Below are positions 52,409 through 60,405 of a stretch of DNA of 64,000 nucleotides, one piece after another (position 1 is the stretch's first letter; each line of letters starts with the position of its first letter). The stretch comes from Pedobacter cryotolerans (lineage in GTDB: Bacteria; Bacteroidota; Bacteroidia; Sphingobacteriales; Sphingobacteriaceae). The notes beneath the pieces are model-generated. The model ran no database searches. It saw nothing but the letters and a program-made list of their open reading frames with translations, and was not told where the DNA came from. The DNA is taken from contig NZ_SWBO01000003.1 of NCBI RefSeq assembly GCF_005116475.1, positions 62,001 to 126,000 on the forward strand. Reading direction: 5' to 3'. The position numbers and the translations under genes are program-made.

Positions 52409-52792
52409 ATGGAAAAAAACGAGAAAACCCGCTATTCTGATAGCGAATTACAAGAGTTTAAAGAGCTGATCCAAGGAAAACTTAAAAGTTCACGTGAAGA
52501 GTTTTTATCATTAACATCATCATTAAGTAGCCCTAATTCTCATGGAACCGAAGATACTTCTGGTGCCTATAAAACATTAGAAGATGGTTCTGCAACATTA
52601 GAAAAAGAACAAATTAATCAACTTGCTGCTCGCCAGAAAAAGTTTATCGATAATTTAGAAGCTGCTTTGGTACGTATCGAAAATAAAACTTATGGTATTT
52701 GCAGAGAAACTGGTAAATTAATTCAAAAAGAACGCTTACGTGCCGTACCTCATGCCACGTTAAGTATGGAAGCAAAATTGAAACAAGGTTAA
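52409..52792 (+). CDS. DksA/TraR-like protein with reduced zinc site
   Basis: 127 residues. N-terminal helices with coiled coil (KLKSSREEFLSLTSSLSSP), EDTSGAYKTLEDGSATLEKEQ, then the C-terminal TraR/DksA motif: ENKTYGICRETGKLIQKERLRAVPHATLSME. In E. coli DksA four cysteines bind zinc; here only the first (GICRET) is left and the others are T, S. The acidic/A-rich tip of the coiled coil that reaches into the RNA polymerase secondary channel cannot be assessed by eye. This reduced form is usual in Bacteroidota relatives. Its TAA overlaps the lspA ATG (TAATG), so translation is coupled. Confidence 0.85.
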   Translation: MEKNEKTRYSDSELQEFKELIQGKLKSSREEFLSLTSSLSSPNSHGTEDTSGAYKTLEDGSATLEKEQINQLAARQKKFIDNLEAALVRIENKTYGICRETGKLIQKERLRAVPHATLSMEAKLKQG

Positions 52793-53394
52793 TGAAAGGC
52801 TATACTAAACCCTTAATTCTTATCTTTTTAGTGCTAATTGCCGATCAGGTTTCTAAAACCTGGATCAAAACAAATATGTACTTGGGGCAGGAGTTTAAAA
52901 TTTTAGGCGATTGGTTTATCATCCATTTTACAGAAAATAATGGGATGGCTTTCGGCTTAGAGTTTGGCGGCGAATTCGGCAAACTTGCTCTATCTCTTTT
53001 TAGAGTTGTTGCTGTTGCTGGCATTGGTTATGGCCTGCACCATTTAATTAAACACAAATACCACAGAGGCTTAATTTTAAATGTTGCCTTAATTTTTTCT
53101 GGCGCATTAGGTAACATTATCGACTCTGTTTTTTACGGCGTTATCTATAAATACGAAAGTTTGTTTCATGGCCGAGTGGTAGATATGCTTTATTTCCCAA
53201 TCATAAAAGGTAATTTCCCATCTTGGTTTCCTATATGGTCAAACGAGCCATTCGAGTTTTTTAGACCAGTTTTTAACTTAGCAGATGCAGCCATTTCTAT
53301 TGGCGTAATTACTATTTTAATTTTTCAAAAAACTTATTTCAAAGAAGAAATTAAAGATGAAGTTGGCATTAACAACGAAACTGTAGAAGACTAA
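52792..53394 (+). CDS. lspA: Lipoprotein signal peptidase (type II)
   Basis: 200 residues, four membrane helices. Catalytic aspartates in GRVVDMLYF and FNLADAAISIG; also LIADQVSKTWIK, FTENNGMAFG and GALGNIIDSVFYG. Bacteroidota LspA carry the extra extracytoplasmic insertion (KGNFPSWFPIWSNEPFEFFRP) before the second Asp, as here. Cleaves signal peptides at the lipobox after lipidation. Coupled with the DksA-like gene. A second, shorter LspA is encoded at 60406. Confidence 0.96.
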   Translation: MKGYTKPLILIFLVLIADQVSKTWIKTNMYLGQEFKILGDWFIIHFTENNGMAFGLEFGGEFGKLALSLFRVVAVAGIGYGLHHLIKHKYHRGLILNVALIFSGALGNIIDSVFYGVIYKYESLFHGRVVDMLYFPIIKGNFPSWFPIWSNEPFEFFRPVFNLADAAISIGVITILIFQKTYFKEEIKDEVGINNETVED

Positions 53395-53431
53395 GGGATT
53401 TTAGATTTACGAAGTACGATTTTAGTTTTAC

Positions 53432-53463
53432 AAACCTCACCGCTAATGTTGTGAGGTTTTTTT
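53432..53463 (+). terminator. Rho-independent terminator after lspA
   Basis: AAACCTCAC-cgctaatgtt-GTGAGGTTT followed by TTTT. Confidence 0.85.
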
Positions 53464-53721
53464 ATGTATAACAGATAACTTTTATCAAACATATCGGCTC
53501 GTGTCCTCACCTGCCTAAACCTTTCATTCTAAATAATTTTTATCTTTTTGAAGCGCAATTGTATTGCTACGCTTAAAGCTTAGTCCCGCCTTTTGTTACA
53601 ATCTTTTACCCCAACCCACAAAGCCCTTAAAGTAAAAGTATTTTCACGCCAGTCGGGGCTAATTAACTTAGGCATGTGCTCGTAAAACCCCTCAAAGTAG
53701 CAAAGGCAAAACTTAATAAGC

Positions 53722-53741
53722 CCTGCCTATCGGCAGGCAGG
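53722..53741. repeat. CCTGCC-family palindrome
   Basis: CCTGCCTATCGGCAGGCAGG, one of the best preserved copies besides 7165-7184. Confidence 0.8.
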
Positions 53742-53796
53742 ATGATGGAAGTGAACACACAATGTAATTAAGTTAAGGATAAAATAAAAAATAATT

Positions 53797-53926
53797 GTCA
53801 TCCTGAGCGCCTGCCCGCGGTAGACAGGTAGTCGAAGGGCAAATTATTTTTTGTTTTTGACCATTGAAAAGTCTTCGACTACGCTCAGACTGACAGCGTT
53901 TATACTCGGTAGCCCTTGCGGCTACC
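53797..53926. repeat. GAGCG hairpin with nested palindrome, plus GGTAGCC hairpin
   Basis: 53797-53897: GTCATCCTGAGCG, then a 19-base CCTGCCcgcggtagacAGG insertion (53810-53828), TAGTCGAAGG, AT-rich centre nearly the same as at 26909-26942, then CTTCGACTACGCTCAGACTG. 53908-53926: GGTAGCC-cttgc-GGCTACC, inverse relative of 7199-7217. Confidence 0.87.
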
Positions 53927-54110
53927 CCGAAATAAAACGAACAGCAGGGCTAACTTTAACCATTAGACCAACTTCGTCTTTCAAAAAAAACATTTTAAGC
54001 TCTTCATAATCTGCTGGTTATTTAGTTTATATTTAATTTAATAAATAACGCTATGGAATTGGTACGGTTTTTACATCTAATTGGTATAACACACAAATAA
54101 ATTTAGCAAA

Positions 54111-54803
54111 ATGAAAAAATTAATAGCATTAGCCTTATTTGGCTTATTTAGCGCAAGTGCAATGGCACAACAAGTAGATTTAAGAAAGAAAATTCATGTT
54201 AGCGGTACTGCAGAAACAGAAGTTACACCAGACATTATTTACATCGGTATTTCATTAAAAGAATACTTTAAAGATAATAATAGCAAAAAGAAGGTTGAGA
54301 TTACAGAATTAGAAAATCAGCTTATTGCGGCAGTTTTAAAGGCTGGCATTGCAAAAGAAGATTTAATGATTAACAATGTGTCTAGCTATAATTATGCTAC
54401 AGAGAAAAAGAAAAATCCTGATTTTTTAGCGAGTAAACAATATCGTTTAAAAGTAGCCGATTTAAACAAATTTAACCAAATAATGGAAAGCATTGATGCG
54501 AAAGGAGTTGCTTTTACAAACATCGAGAGTTACGATTACAGCAAAATGGATGCGCTTAAAAAAGATTTAAAAATTAAGGCGTTAATGGCTGCAAAAGAAA
54601 AAGCAACCTACATGGTTACAGCTTTAGGAGAAAAATTAGGTGGAGTAATTGAAATACAAGATGGTGGAGACAATGCTATACAACCTGTATACAGAAACTA
54701 CATGATGAAAGCTGAAATGGCTGATGCTGCACCGGCACAAGAAATAGATTTTAAAAAAATAAAGCTCAATTTTACTGTAAACGTTGTTTTTCAGATTAAT
54801 TAA
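54111..54803 (+). CDS. Exported SIMPL-domain protein (DUF541)
   Basis: 230 residues with signal peptide (MKKLIALALFGLFSASAMAQ). SIMPL domain: KIHVSGTAETEVTPDIIYIGISLKE at the start, GIAKEDLMINNVSSYNY, MDALKKDLKIKALMAAKEKATYMVTALGEKLG, typical BP26/YggE pattern, and the closing VNVVFQI. BP26-type proteins form periplasmic barrel-like oligomers. Function unknown. Followed by a terminator at 54822. Confidence 0.92.
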   Translation: MKKLIALALFGLFSASAMAQQVDLRKKIHVSGTAETEVTPDIIYIGISLKEYFKDNNSKKKVEITELENQLIAAVLKAGIAKEDLMINNVSSYNYATEKKKNPDFLASKQYRLKVADLNKFNQIMESIDAKGVAFTNIESYDYSKMDALKKDLKIKALMAAKEKATYMVTALGEKLGGVIEIQDGGDNAIQPVYRNYMMKAEMADAAPAQEIDFKKIKLNFTVNVVFQIN

Positions 54804-54821
54804 AATTTTTAACTTAGTTTT

Positions 54822-54853
54822 AAAACCTACCAAACTTTATTGGTAGGTTTTTT
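54822..54853 (+). terminator. Rho-independent terminator
   Basis: AAAACCTACCA-aactttat-TGGTAGGTTTT then TTG; between the SIMPL gene and the next small gene. Confidence 0.85.
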
Positions 54854-54892
54854 GTTTATATAGCATTATTAATAAACTTAATTAAAAACAAC

Positions 54893-55204
54893 ATGAAAAA
54901 ATTTATTTACTCTTTAGTGCTAATGTTTACGTTTGCAATTAGTACAAACACAGTTATGGCTGCAGGCAAAGTTGAGCCTAAAACTGAATTAACAGCTGAG
55001 CAAAGAGCTCAATTTGACAAATTGGTAAACAGAGTTGAAGAAATCCGTAAGATGGATAAATCTAACTTAACTAGAGTAGAGAAAAAAGCTTTACGTAAAG
55101 AGTTACGAGAAATGAAAGATAAAGCTCGTGCATTAAGCGGTGGTGTTTATCTTTCTGTAGGTGCAATTATTATCGTGATCTTGTTATTGATTTTGATCTT
55201 GTAA
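54893..55204 (+). CDS. Small exported protein with C-terminal membrane helix
   Basis: 103 residues with signal peptide (MKKFIYSLVLMFTFAISTNTV, AAG cleavage), a charged helical middle (TAEQRAQFDKLVNRVEEIRK, RKELREMKDKARALSGG) and a C-terminal membrane helix (YLSVGAIIIVILLLILIL). Similar small proteins occur widely in Bacteroidota without assigned role. Own terminator follows at 55229. Confidence 0.75.
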   Translation: MKKFIYSLVLMFTFAISTNTVMAAGKVEPKTELTAEQRAQFDKLVNRVEEIRKMDKSNLTRVEKKALRKELREMKDKARALSGGVYLSVGAIIIVILLLILIL

Positions 55205-55228
55205 TAAAACAATCATCCCATCATATAG

Positions 55229-55260
55229 AAAAGGCTCCCGATGCAAATTGGGAGCCTTTT
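55229..55260 (+). terminator. Rho-independent terminator
   Basis: AAAAGGCTCCC-gatgcaaatt-GGGAGCCTTTT. Immediately after comes the dispersed repeat 55277-55359. Confidence 0.85.
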
Positions 55261-55276
55261 CGTTTTTGTATGTTTT

Positions 55277-55359
55277 CGTCATACCCAACTTGATTGGGTA
55301 TCGTAATGCAAAACGCATTGATTGTTATCGCTTTACGATTCCCGCTTTTGCGGGAATGA
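55277..55359. repeat. Dispersed repeat, CGTCATACCCAACT…GCGGGAAT type
   Basis: CGTCATACCCAACTTGATTG… to …ATTCCCGC-tttt-GCGGGAATGA; same ends as 33724-33828, with ATGCAAAACGCATT and a hairpin TATCGctttACGATT between. Confidence 0.85.
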
Positions 55360-55369
55360 AGACTCGGAA

Positions 55370-56641
55370 CTAATCTATCACATCAAACCCTGTATATTTT
55401 CTCAACACTTCTGGTATTACAATTCCATTTTCGGTTTGGTAGTTTTCTAAAATTGAAGCAACAATACGAGGCAATGCCAAAGCACTTCCGTTTAAAGTAT
55501 GTGCCAATTGTGTTTTGCCTTCCTTACCTTTAAAACGTAATTTTAAGCGGTTACTTTGGTAAGTTTCGAAGTTAGAAACTGAAGAAACCTCTAACCAACG
55601 CTGTTGTGCTGCGCTCCAAACTTCCATATCGTATGTCATTGCTGCGGTAAAACCCATATCGCCACCGCATAAACGTAAAACACGATAATGTAAACCCAAC
55701 GCTTGCAATAAAGATTGCACATAAGCACTCATATCTTCTAAAATTTGATATGATTGATCTGGATGAGCAATTTGTACCACTTCTACTTTATCAAATTGGT
55801 GTAAACGATTTAAACCACGTACATGTGCCCCATAAGAACCTGCTTCTCTACGGAAACAAGGTGTATATGCCGTATTTTTAATTGGTAAATCTTCTTCTTT
55901 TAAAATAACATCACGGTACAAATTGGTTACCGGAACTTCTGCTGTTGGAATTAAATATAAATCATCAACAGTAGAATGGTACATTTGTCCTTCTTTATCT
56001 GGCAACTGCCCCGTACCAAAGCCAGATGCTGCATTTACCAAATGTGGCACTTGCATTTCTTTATAACCGGCAGCAGTAGCATGATCTAAAAAGAAATTGA
56101 TTAAAGCACGTTGTAACCTTGCTCCTTTTCCTTTATAAACTGGGAAACCAGCACCTGTAATTTTAACCCCTAATTCAAAATCGATAATATCGTATTTTGC
56201 CGCCAATTCCCAATGAGGTAAAGCATTTGTTGGCAAAGCCGATGGTTCGCCATGTGTTAAAACAATTTCATTATCATCAGCTGTGCTACCCGTTTTTACC
56301 AAGTGGTAAGGTAAGTTTGGTAACTGCACAATTAATTGATATTGTTGTTCTTCCAATTCAGTTAACTGATCTCCTAATTTTTTGATGCTTTCTTTATGAG
56401 CCGATGTTTGCGTTTTGATGGCCTCTGCTTCATCTTTTTTGCCATTGCGCATCAATTCGCCAATTTGCTTTGCTGCAGCATTAGCTTCTGCCGAAAGGTT
56501 ATCTAACGAAGTTTGAGTTTGGCGACGATCTTCATCAATGGAAATGATTTGATCTACCAATTCGGGTTGTTTAAAATTACGCACAGCTAGGCGCTCTAAA
56601 ACTTTCTCTCTATTTTCGCGGATATAGTTAACTTGCAGCAT
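55370..56641 (-). CDS. serS: Seryl-tRNA synthetase
   Basis: 423 residues. N-terminal long coiled-coil arm (LDNLSAEANAAAKQIGELMR…) for tRNA contacts, then class II motifs: motif 2 PCFRREAGSYGAHVRGLNRLHQF (arginines binding ATP), motif 3 GSALALPRIVASILENYQ, and substrate loop EVSSVSNFETYQSNRL. Charges tRNA-Ser. Monocistronic, divergent from rsmI; between them lies an inverted repeat. Confidence 0.97.
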   Translation of the reverse strand: MLQVNYIRENREKVLERLAVRNFKQPELVDQIISIDEDRRQTQTSLDNLSAEANAAAKQIGELMRNGKKDEAEAIKTQTSAHKESIKKLGDQLTELEEQQYQLIVQLPNLPYHLVKTGSTADDNEIVLTHGEPSALPTNALPHWELAAKYDIIDFELGVKITGAGFPVYKGKGARLQRALINFFLDHATAAGYKEMQVPHLVNAASGFGTGQLPDKEGQMYHSTVDDLYLIPTAEVPVTNLYRDVILKEEDLPIKNTAYTPCFRREAGSYGAHVRGLNRLHQFDKVEVVQIAHPDQSYQILEDMSAYVQSLLQALGLHYRVLRLCGGDMGFTAAMTYDMEVWSAAQQRWLEVSSVSNFETYQSNRLKLRFKGKEGKTQLAHTLNGSALALPRIVASILENYQTENGIVIPEVLRKYTGFDVID

Positions 56642-56670
56642 TATTTAATTTTTTTACAAAGATAAGATTG

Positions 56671-56806
56671 AATTACGAATTACGACTTACGATTTTAGAT
56701 TTTTAATCGTACTATAATAAATCGTCAATCGATATCGTAAATCAGCTAAAGAAATTGGTTTATAAGTGTGCAAGAAATCGTAATTCGTAAATCCAAAATC
56801 GTAAAT
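56671..56806. repeat. Inverted repeat TACGAATTACGA…TCGTAATTCGTA
   Basis: GAATTACGAATTACGACTTA… (56671 on) and GAAATCGTAATTCGTAAATC… (56774 on) are inverted relatives; a third partial copy (GATTTTAGATTTACGAAG) is at 53398-53416. It reaches up to 4 bases before the rsmI ATG. Confidence 0.65.
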
Positions 56807-56809
56807 CAA

Positions 56810-57529
56810 ATGAATGGAAAACTATATCTCGTACCTACGCCAATTGGTAATTTAGAGGACATGACCTTTAGGGCAATCCGCATTTTAAAAGAAGCGGATG
56901 TAATTTTGGCTGAAGATACTCGCACAAGCGCCCCAATGCTTAAACATTTTGGGATTGACAAAAAAGCATATTCACATCATCAACACAATGAGCATAAGGC
57001 AACTACAGAAATTATCAAATTTTTAAAAGAGGGTAAAAATGTGGCTTTAGTTTCTGATGCTGGTACACCAGCCATATCAGATCCAGGATTTTTCTTAGTT
57101 CGTGAAGCTTTAAAAAATAATATTGAGGTAAATTGCTTGCCTGGTGCCACTGCCTTTGTACCTGCTTTAGTTAATTCTGGTTTACCAAGCGATCAATTTG
57201 TTTTTGAGGGATTTCTTCCTGTTAAGAAAGGCCGACAAACCCGCCTAAAATTATTAGCTGACGAAGAAAGAACGATGATTTTTTATGAAAGTCCGCATAG
57301 GTTATTAAAGACCTTGGAAGAATTTGCGGAATTTTTAGGAGAAGATAGGCAAGCATCTGTTAGTAGGGAATTGACTAAAATTTATGAAGAAACTGTTCGT
57401 GGCACAGTATTAGAAATAAAATCACATTTCGAAAACAATATATTAAAAGGAGAAATCGTAATTTGTGTTGCCGGAAAAGAAGTGAGTAAAGAAAAAGTGA
57501 AAAAGAATAAGTTTGCGGACATTGATTAA
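56810..57529 (+). CDS. rsmI: 16S rRNA 2'-O-ribose C1402 methyltransferase
   Basis: 239 residues from ATG 56810 (MNGKLYLVPTPIGNLEDMTF); the frame upstream from GTG 56768 is repeat sequence. Tetrapyrrole-methylase fold: ILAEDTRTS, SDAGTPAISDPG, LPGATAFVPALVNSGLPSDQFVFEGFLP, IFYESPHR, ELTKIYEE. Methylates C1402 of 16S rRNA together with RsmH. Followed 9 bases later by the MNT nucleotidyltransferase gene. Confidence 0.96.
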   Translation: MNGKLYLVPTPIGNLEDMTFRAIRILKEADVILAEDTRTSAPMLKHFGIDKKAYSHHQHNEHKATTEIIKFLKEGKNVALVSDAGTPAISDPGFFLVREALKNNIEVNCLPGATAFVPALVNSGLPSDQFVFEGFLPVKKGRQTRLKLLADEERTMIFYESPHRLLKTLEEFAEFLGEDRQASVSRELTKIYEETVRGTVLEIKSHFENNILKGEIVICVAGKEVSKEKVKKNKFADID

Positions 57530-57538
57530 TTAAAAAAA

Positions 57539-57841
57539 ATGGAGAATTTAATATCAGATCATCTAAAAGAAATAAAAGGCTTATTTAAAAAATACGATGT
57601 TAAAGAAGCTTACTTATTCGGAAGTGCTGCTAAAAATAATTTAACGGAAGATAGTGATATTGATTTCTTAATCAACTTTTCTGACCACAAAGACTTTGAA
57701 AAATACGGGAACAACTATTTCGATTTATTGTATGCATTACAAGATTTATTAAAAAGAGATGTGGATTTAGTTGCAGAAGAAACTTTGAGTAATCCTTATT
57801 TAATTGAAAGTATAAATCAAAGTAAAATTCAGCTTTTATGA
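57539..57841 (+). CDS. mntA: MNT-domain nucleotidyltransferase (antitoxin-type)
   Basis: 100 residues: minimal nucleotidyltransferase with GSAAKNNLTEDSDIDFLI (GS…DxD) and the third Asp in LKRDVDLVAEETL. Family members are antitoxins that AMPylate the HepT (HEPN) toxin on a tyrosine. The TGA overlaps the ATG of the downstream broken hepT gene (ATGA), the standard order mntA-hepT. Because hepT is deleted, the antitoxin is now an orphan. Confidence 0.85.
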   Translation: MENLISDHLKEIKGLFKKYDVKEAYLFGSAAKNNLTEDSDIDFLINFSDHKDFEKYGNNYFDLLYALQDLLKRDVDLVAEETLSNPYLIESINQSKIQLL

Positions 57842-58052
57842 GTTCTTTAGAAGAAAAGAAATTGCTTACAGATATTAAAATTTCCATTCTATTAATCCAG
57901 AAATCGTAATCTCCTATTCACGCCAAATTGTTGATTTAAGAAATAAAATAATCCATTCATACGACAACGTTAATGATATTGTTATTTGGAAAATAATTAT
58001 AAAAGATATACCTGTATTACAAAAAGAGATTAACAATTACCTAGAAAATTAA
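57838..58052 (+). pseudogene. hepT: HEPN toxin (HepT) gene with internal deletion and frameshift
   Basis: Starts ATG 57838 (MSSLEEKKLLTDIKISI…, stop TAA 57907). In a frame shifted by +2, 57894-58052 encodes the C-terminal half: NPEIVISYSRQIVDLRNKIIHSYDN, holding the HEPN RNase motif R-N-K-I-I-H, and IVIWKIIIKDIPVLQ. HepT proteins are about 110-115 residues; only about 70 codons are left, so roughly 40-45 codons are missing between 'KISI' and 'NPEI', probably by a deletion near 57885-57895. Confidence 0.8.
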
Positions 58053-58056
58053 AAAA

Positions 58057-58695
58057 ATGAACTCAATAGATAGATTTTTAAGTGACGAACAAGATCCAAA
58101 AGCTGTAGAAAAAGTGATTGGAAAATTAAATGATTTACTAACCAGCGGCGAAGAACTTTTGTATTTAGCAGTACAAAAAAAGCCAGCTGTAAACTTGTTG
58201 CCAGATAGCATAGCCATTAGCAACAAACGTATTTTTTACTGTGAACCTGGGAATTTAGGTTTAACAATGAATTTTAAAGATATTTCATGGAAAAACGTTA
58301 AAGAAGTTTCTTTTAAAGAAGAGTTTTTTGGCTCAAAATTTATTTGTGTACCGCAGCATGGCGAAAATATTGTGACTGAATTTATCCCGAAAACGCAAGC
58401 CCGCAAACTGCACCAAGCTGCCAATGAACAATTAAATAACTTTAACGAAGCACTTAGACAGCAAAAACTAGAAGAAAACAGAACTCCAGTTACTGAAGCA
58501 TTACCTGAGCCGCAATCATTTTTTCAAGCTCCAATAGAAATTGAAGAAGCAGTTGTAATTCCACAAAAACAAATTGAAGAACCGGAAGATGAAACAACTT
58601 TAAAATTGAGAAAGTTAAAAACACTTTACGATAAACAATTGATTACTCAAGAAGAGTATGAAAGTAAAAAATCAGCAATTTTAGATAGTTTGTAA
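58057..58695 (+). CDS. PH-domain and SHOCT-domain protein
   Basis: 212 residues. N-terminal helical part (about 1-35), bacterial PH-type domain (about 36-120: LAVQKKPAVNLLPDSIAISNKRIFYCEPG, KDISWKNVKEVSFKEEFFGSKFICVP), a proline/glutamate linker and a C-terminal SHOCT helix pair (LRKLKTLYDKQLITQEEYESKK). Soluble; bPH domains bind phospholipids or proteins in some cases. Four bases after the hepT remnant, so it shared its operon. A repeat with TGTCGAAACG / CGACAGG arms follows at 58707. Confidence 0.85.
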   Translation: MNSIDRFLSDEQDPKAVEKVIGKLNDLLTSGEELLYLAVQKKPAVNLLPDSIAISNKRIFYCEPGNLGLTMNFKDISWKNVKEVSFKEEFFGSKFICVPQHGENIVTEFIPKTQARKLHQAANEQLNNFNEALRQQKLEENRTPVTEALPEPQSFFQAPIEIEEAVVIPQKQIEEPEDETTLKLRKLKTLYDKQLITQEEYESKKSAILDSL

Positions 58696-58706
58696 TAACC
58701 AGCATT

Positions 58707-58761
58707 GTCACGTTGAGCTTGTCGAAACGAACCACAAATCCTTCGACAGGCTCAGGATGAC
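58707..58761. repeat. TTGAGCTTGTCGAA…TTCGACAGGCTCAG inverted repeat
   Basis: GTCACGTTGAGCTTGTCG… and …CTTCGACAGGCTCAGGATG are arms; an AT-rich centre lies between. Related in design to the GAGCGTAGTCGAAG family but with a different core. Confidence 0.8.
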
Positions 58762-58778
58762 ATCCTTCATAAAAAACA

Positions 58779-60401
58779 ATGACAAAAAAACAAACTTACC
58801 TTCTCGCCTTACTTAGTGCATTTTTAATGTGGTTAGCTTGGCCACCACATATTTGGTTAGCGCCAATTTTACTTGTTGGCTTAGTTCCATTGTTTATCGC
58901 ATTAGAAAATATCATCAACCAAAAACAGCCTAAAACTGGGAAAAAAGTTTTCTTAACTGCCGGATTAACCTTTTTAGTTTGGAACACGGCATCAATCTAT
59001 TGGGTTTACAATGCAATTAGCGCATTTAACCAAGGTTTTGTTGGTGCAATTGTGGCTTTTCTTGTTTCTCTTATCCCCTATGGTTTAGGTGCTTTATTAA
59101 TGACATTTGCATTTTGGCTTTACTACAGATTAAAAAGTAAAGTAAATCATATACTTGCTTACCTAGGTCTCATTTCTTTCTACATTTCGATGGAATATTT
59201 ACACGAAAGCTGGGAATTGGCATTTCCTTGGATGACCTTAGGAAATGGTTTTGCAGGTATGCATCAATTGGCACAATGGTATGAATACACAGGCATTTAT
59301 GGAGGTTCGTTATGGATTTTATTGAGCAATATCTTAGCATTTGAAGCTTACAAAGCGATAAAAATGGGTTCAATTGTTAAGGTTAAACTAACTGCTAGCT
59401 GGATACTGTTAATTGCTCTGCCTATCGGATTTTCTTTATACACTTATTTTAAATACGAAGAAAAATCGGTGCCAATAAATGTAGTTACCGTTCAGCCAAA
59501 CATAGATCCTTACGAAAGGTATGGCAATATCTCGGCAACTGATCAAATTTCAACGTTAATCAAATTATCAGACTCTGTTGCACAAGTTAATACCGAGTAT
59601 TTTTTATGGCCAGAAACTGCGATACCACGATATGCTAATGAAGAAACAATTAGGACAAATCCCGATTATTTACAGGCACAGCAATTTTTAAACAAGTACA
59701 AAAACGGCACACTCATTACAGGAATTGAAAGCGTTAGATTTTATGAAGATAAAAAAACTGTTTCAGCAAAGGTATATCCCATTGGTGGTTTTTACGATAA
59801 TTACAATTCGGCTATACAAATAGAAAATTCTGCTCAAGTCTCATTTTACCATAAATCTAAATTAGTTCCCGGAGCCGAAAAATTACCCTTCCCTGCGGTG
59901 TTTTCTTTTATCGCTCCTGTTTTTGATAAACTCGGTGGTAGTGTTTCTGGCTGGGGTTGGCAAGAAAATCCAGCGGTTTTTTATTCGCAAAGTGGTGTTG
60001 GTGTTGCTCCAGTTATCTGTTACGAATCTATTTATGGTAGTTGGGTTGGCCAATCTGTTAAAGATGGCGCACAGTTTATCGCTATCATTACTAACGATGG
60101 TTGGTGGGGAAATACTTCAGGTAAAGATCAGCATTTGTTGTATGCTAAGCTTAGAGCAATAGAAAGCAGAAGATGGGTTGTTCGCTCTGCAAATACAGGC
60201 ATTTCTGGTTTTATCAATCAGCGTGGCGATGTGGTAAAACAATCAAAATGGTGGACTAGAGATGCCTTAAAGCAGGATATCAACCTAAATGATGAAATTA
60301 CAACCTACGTAAATAATGGAGATTATTTAGCTAAAATATTTGCTGTTATTGGCATATTATTAGCATTAATCATCCCTTACAAAAAATGGATTAAAAAATA
60401 G
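58779..60401 (+). CDS. lnt: Apolipoprotein N-acyltransferase
   Basis: 540 residues: N-terminal eight-helix membrane domain (about 1-230), then a nitrilase (CN_hydrolase) domain: FLWPETAIPRY (Glu), FYHKSKLVPGAEKLPF (Lys), GVAPVICYESIYG (Cys), TNDGWWGNTSGKDQH. Adds the third acyl chain to the N-terminal cysteine of lipoproteins. Last gene-pair with a second lspA that starts 4 bases later, consistent with a shared lipoprotein-maturation unit. Confidence 0.96.
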   Translation: MTKKQTYLLALLSAFLMWLAWPPHIWLAPILLVGLVPLFIALENIINQKQPKTGKKVFLTAGLTFLVWNTASIYWVYNAISAFNQGFVGAIVAFLVSLIPYGLGALLMTFAFWLYYRLKSKVNHILAYLGLISFYISMEYLHESWELAFPWMTLGNGFAGMHQLAQWYEYTGIYGGSLWILLSNILAFEAYKAIKMGSIVKVKLTASWILLIALPIGFSLYTYFKYEEKSVPINVVTVQPNIDPYERYGNISATDQISTLIKLSDSVAQVNTEYFLWPETAIPRYANEETIRTNPDYLQAQQFLNKYKNGTLITGIESVRFYEDKKTVSAKVYPIGGFYDNYNSAIQIENSAQVSFYHKSKLVPGAEKLPFPAVFSFIAPVFDKLGGSVSGWGWQENPAVFYSQSGVGVAPVICYESIYGSWVGQSVKDGAQFIAIITNDGWWGNTSGKDQHLLYAKLRAIESRRWVVRSANTGISGFINQRGDVVKQSKWWTRDALKQDINLNDEITTYVNNGDYLAKIFAVIGILLALIIPYKKWIKK

Positions 60402-60405
60402 TTTG

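Larger units (their letters stand above)
53395..54110. other. Gap with terminator and many repeat modules
   Basis: About 716 bases without a gene. Contains a terminator (53432-53463), degenerate sequences similar to 17.9-18.3 kb and 25.5-25.9 kb (53500-53720), CCTGCC palindrome (53722-53741), the nested GAGCG hairpin (53797-53897), and the GGTAGCC hairpin (53908-53926). Confidence 0.7.

Noticed and set aside
56768..56809. Upstream GTG start of rsmI
   Set aside because: Encoded residues come from the TCGTAATTCGTAAATC repeat; family members begin at the ATG at 56810.
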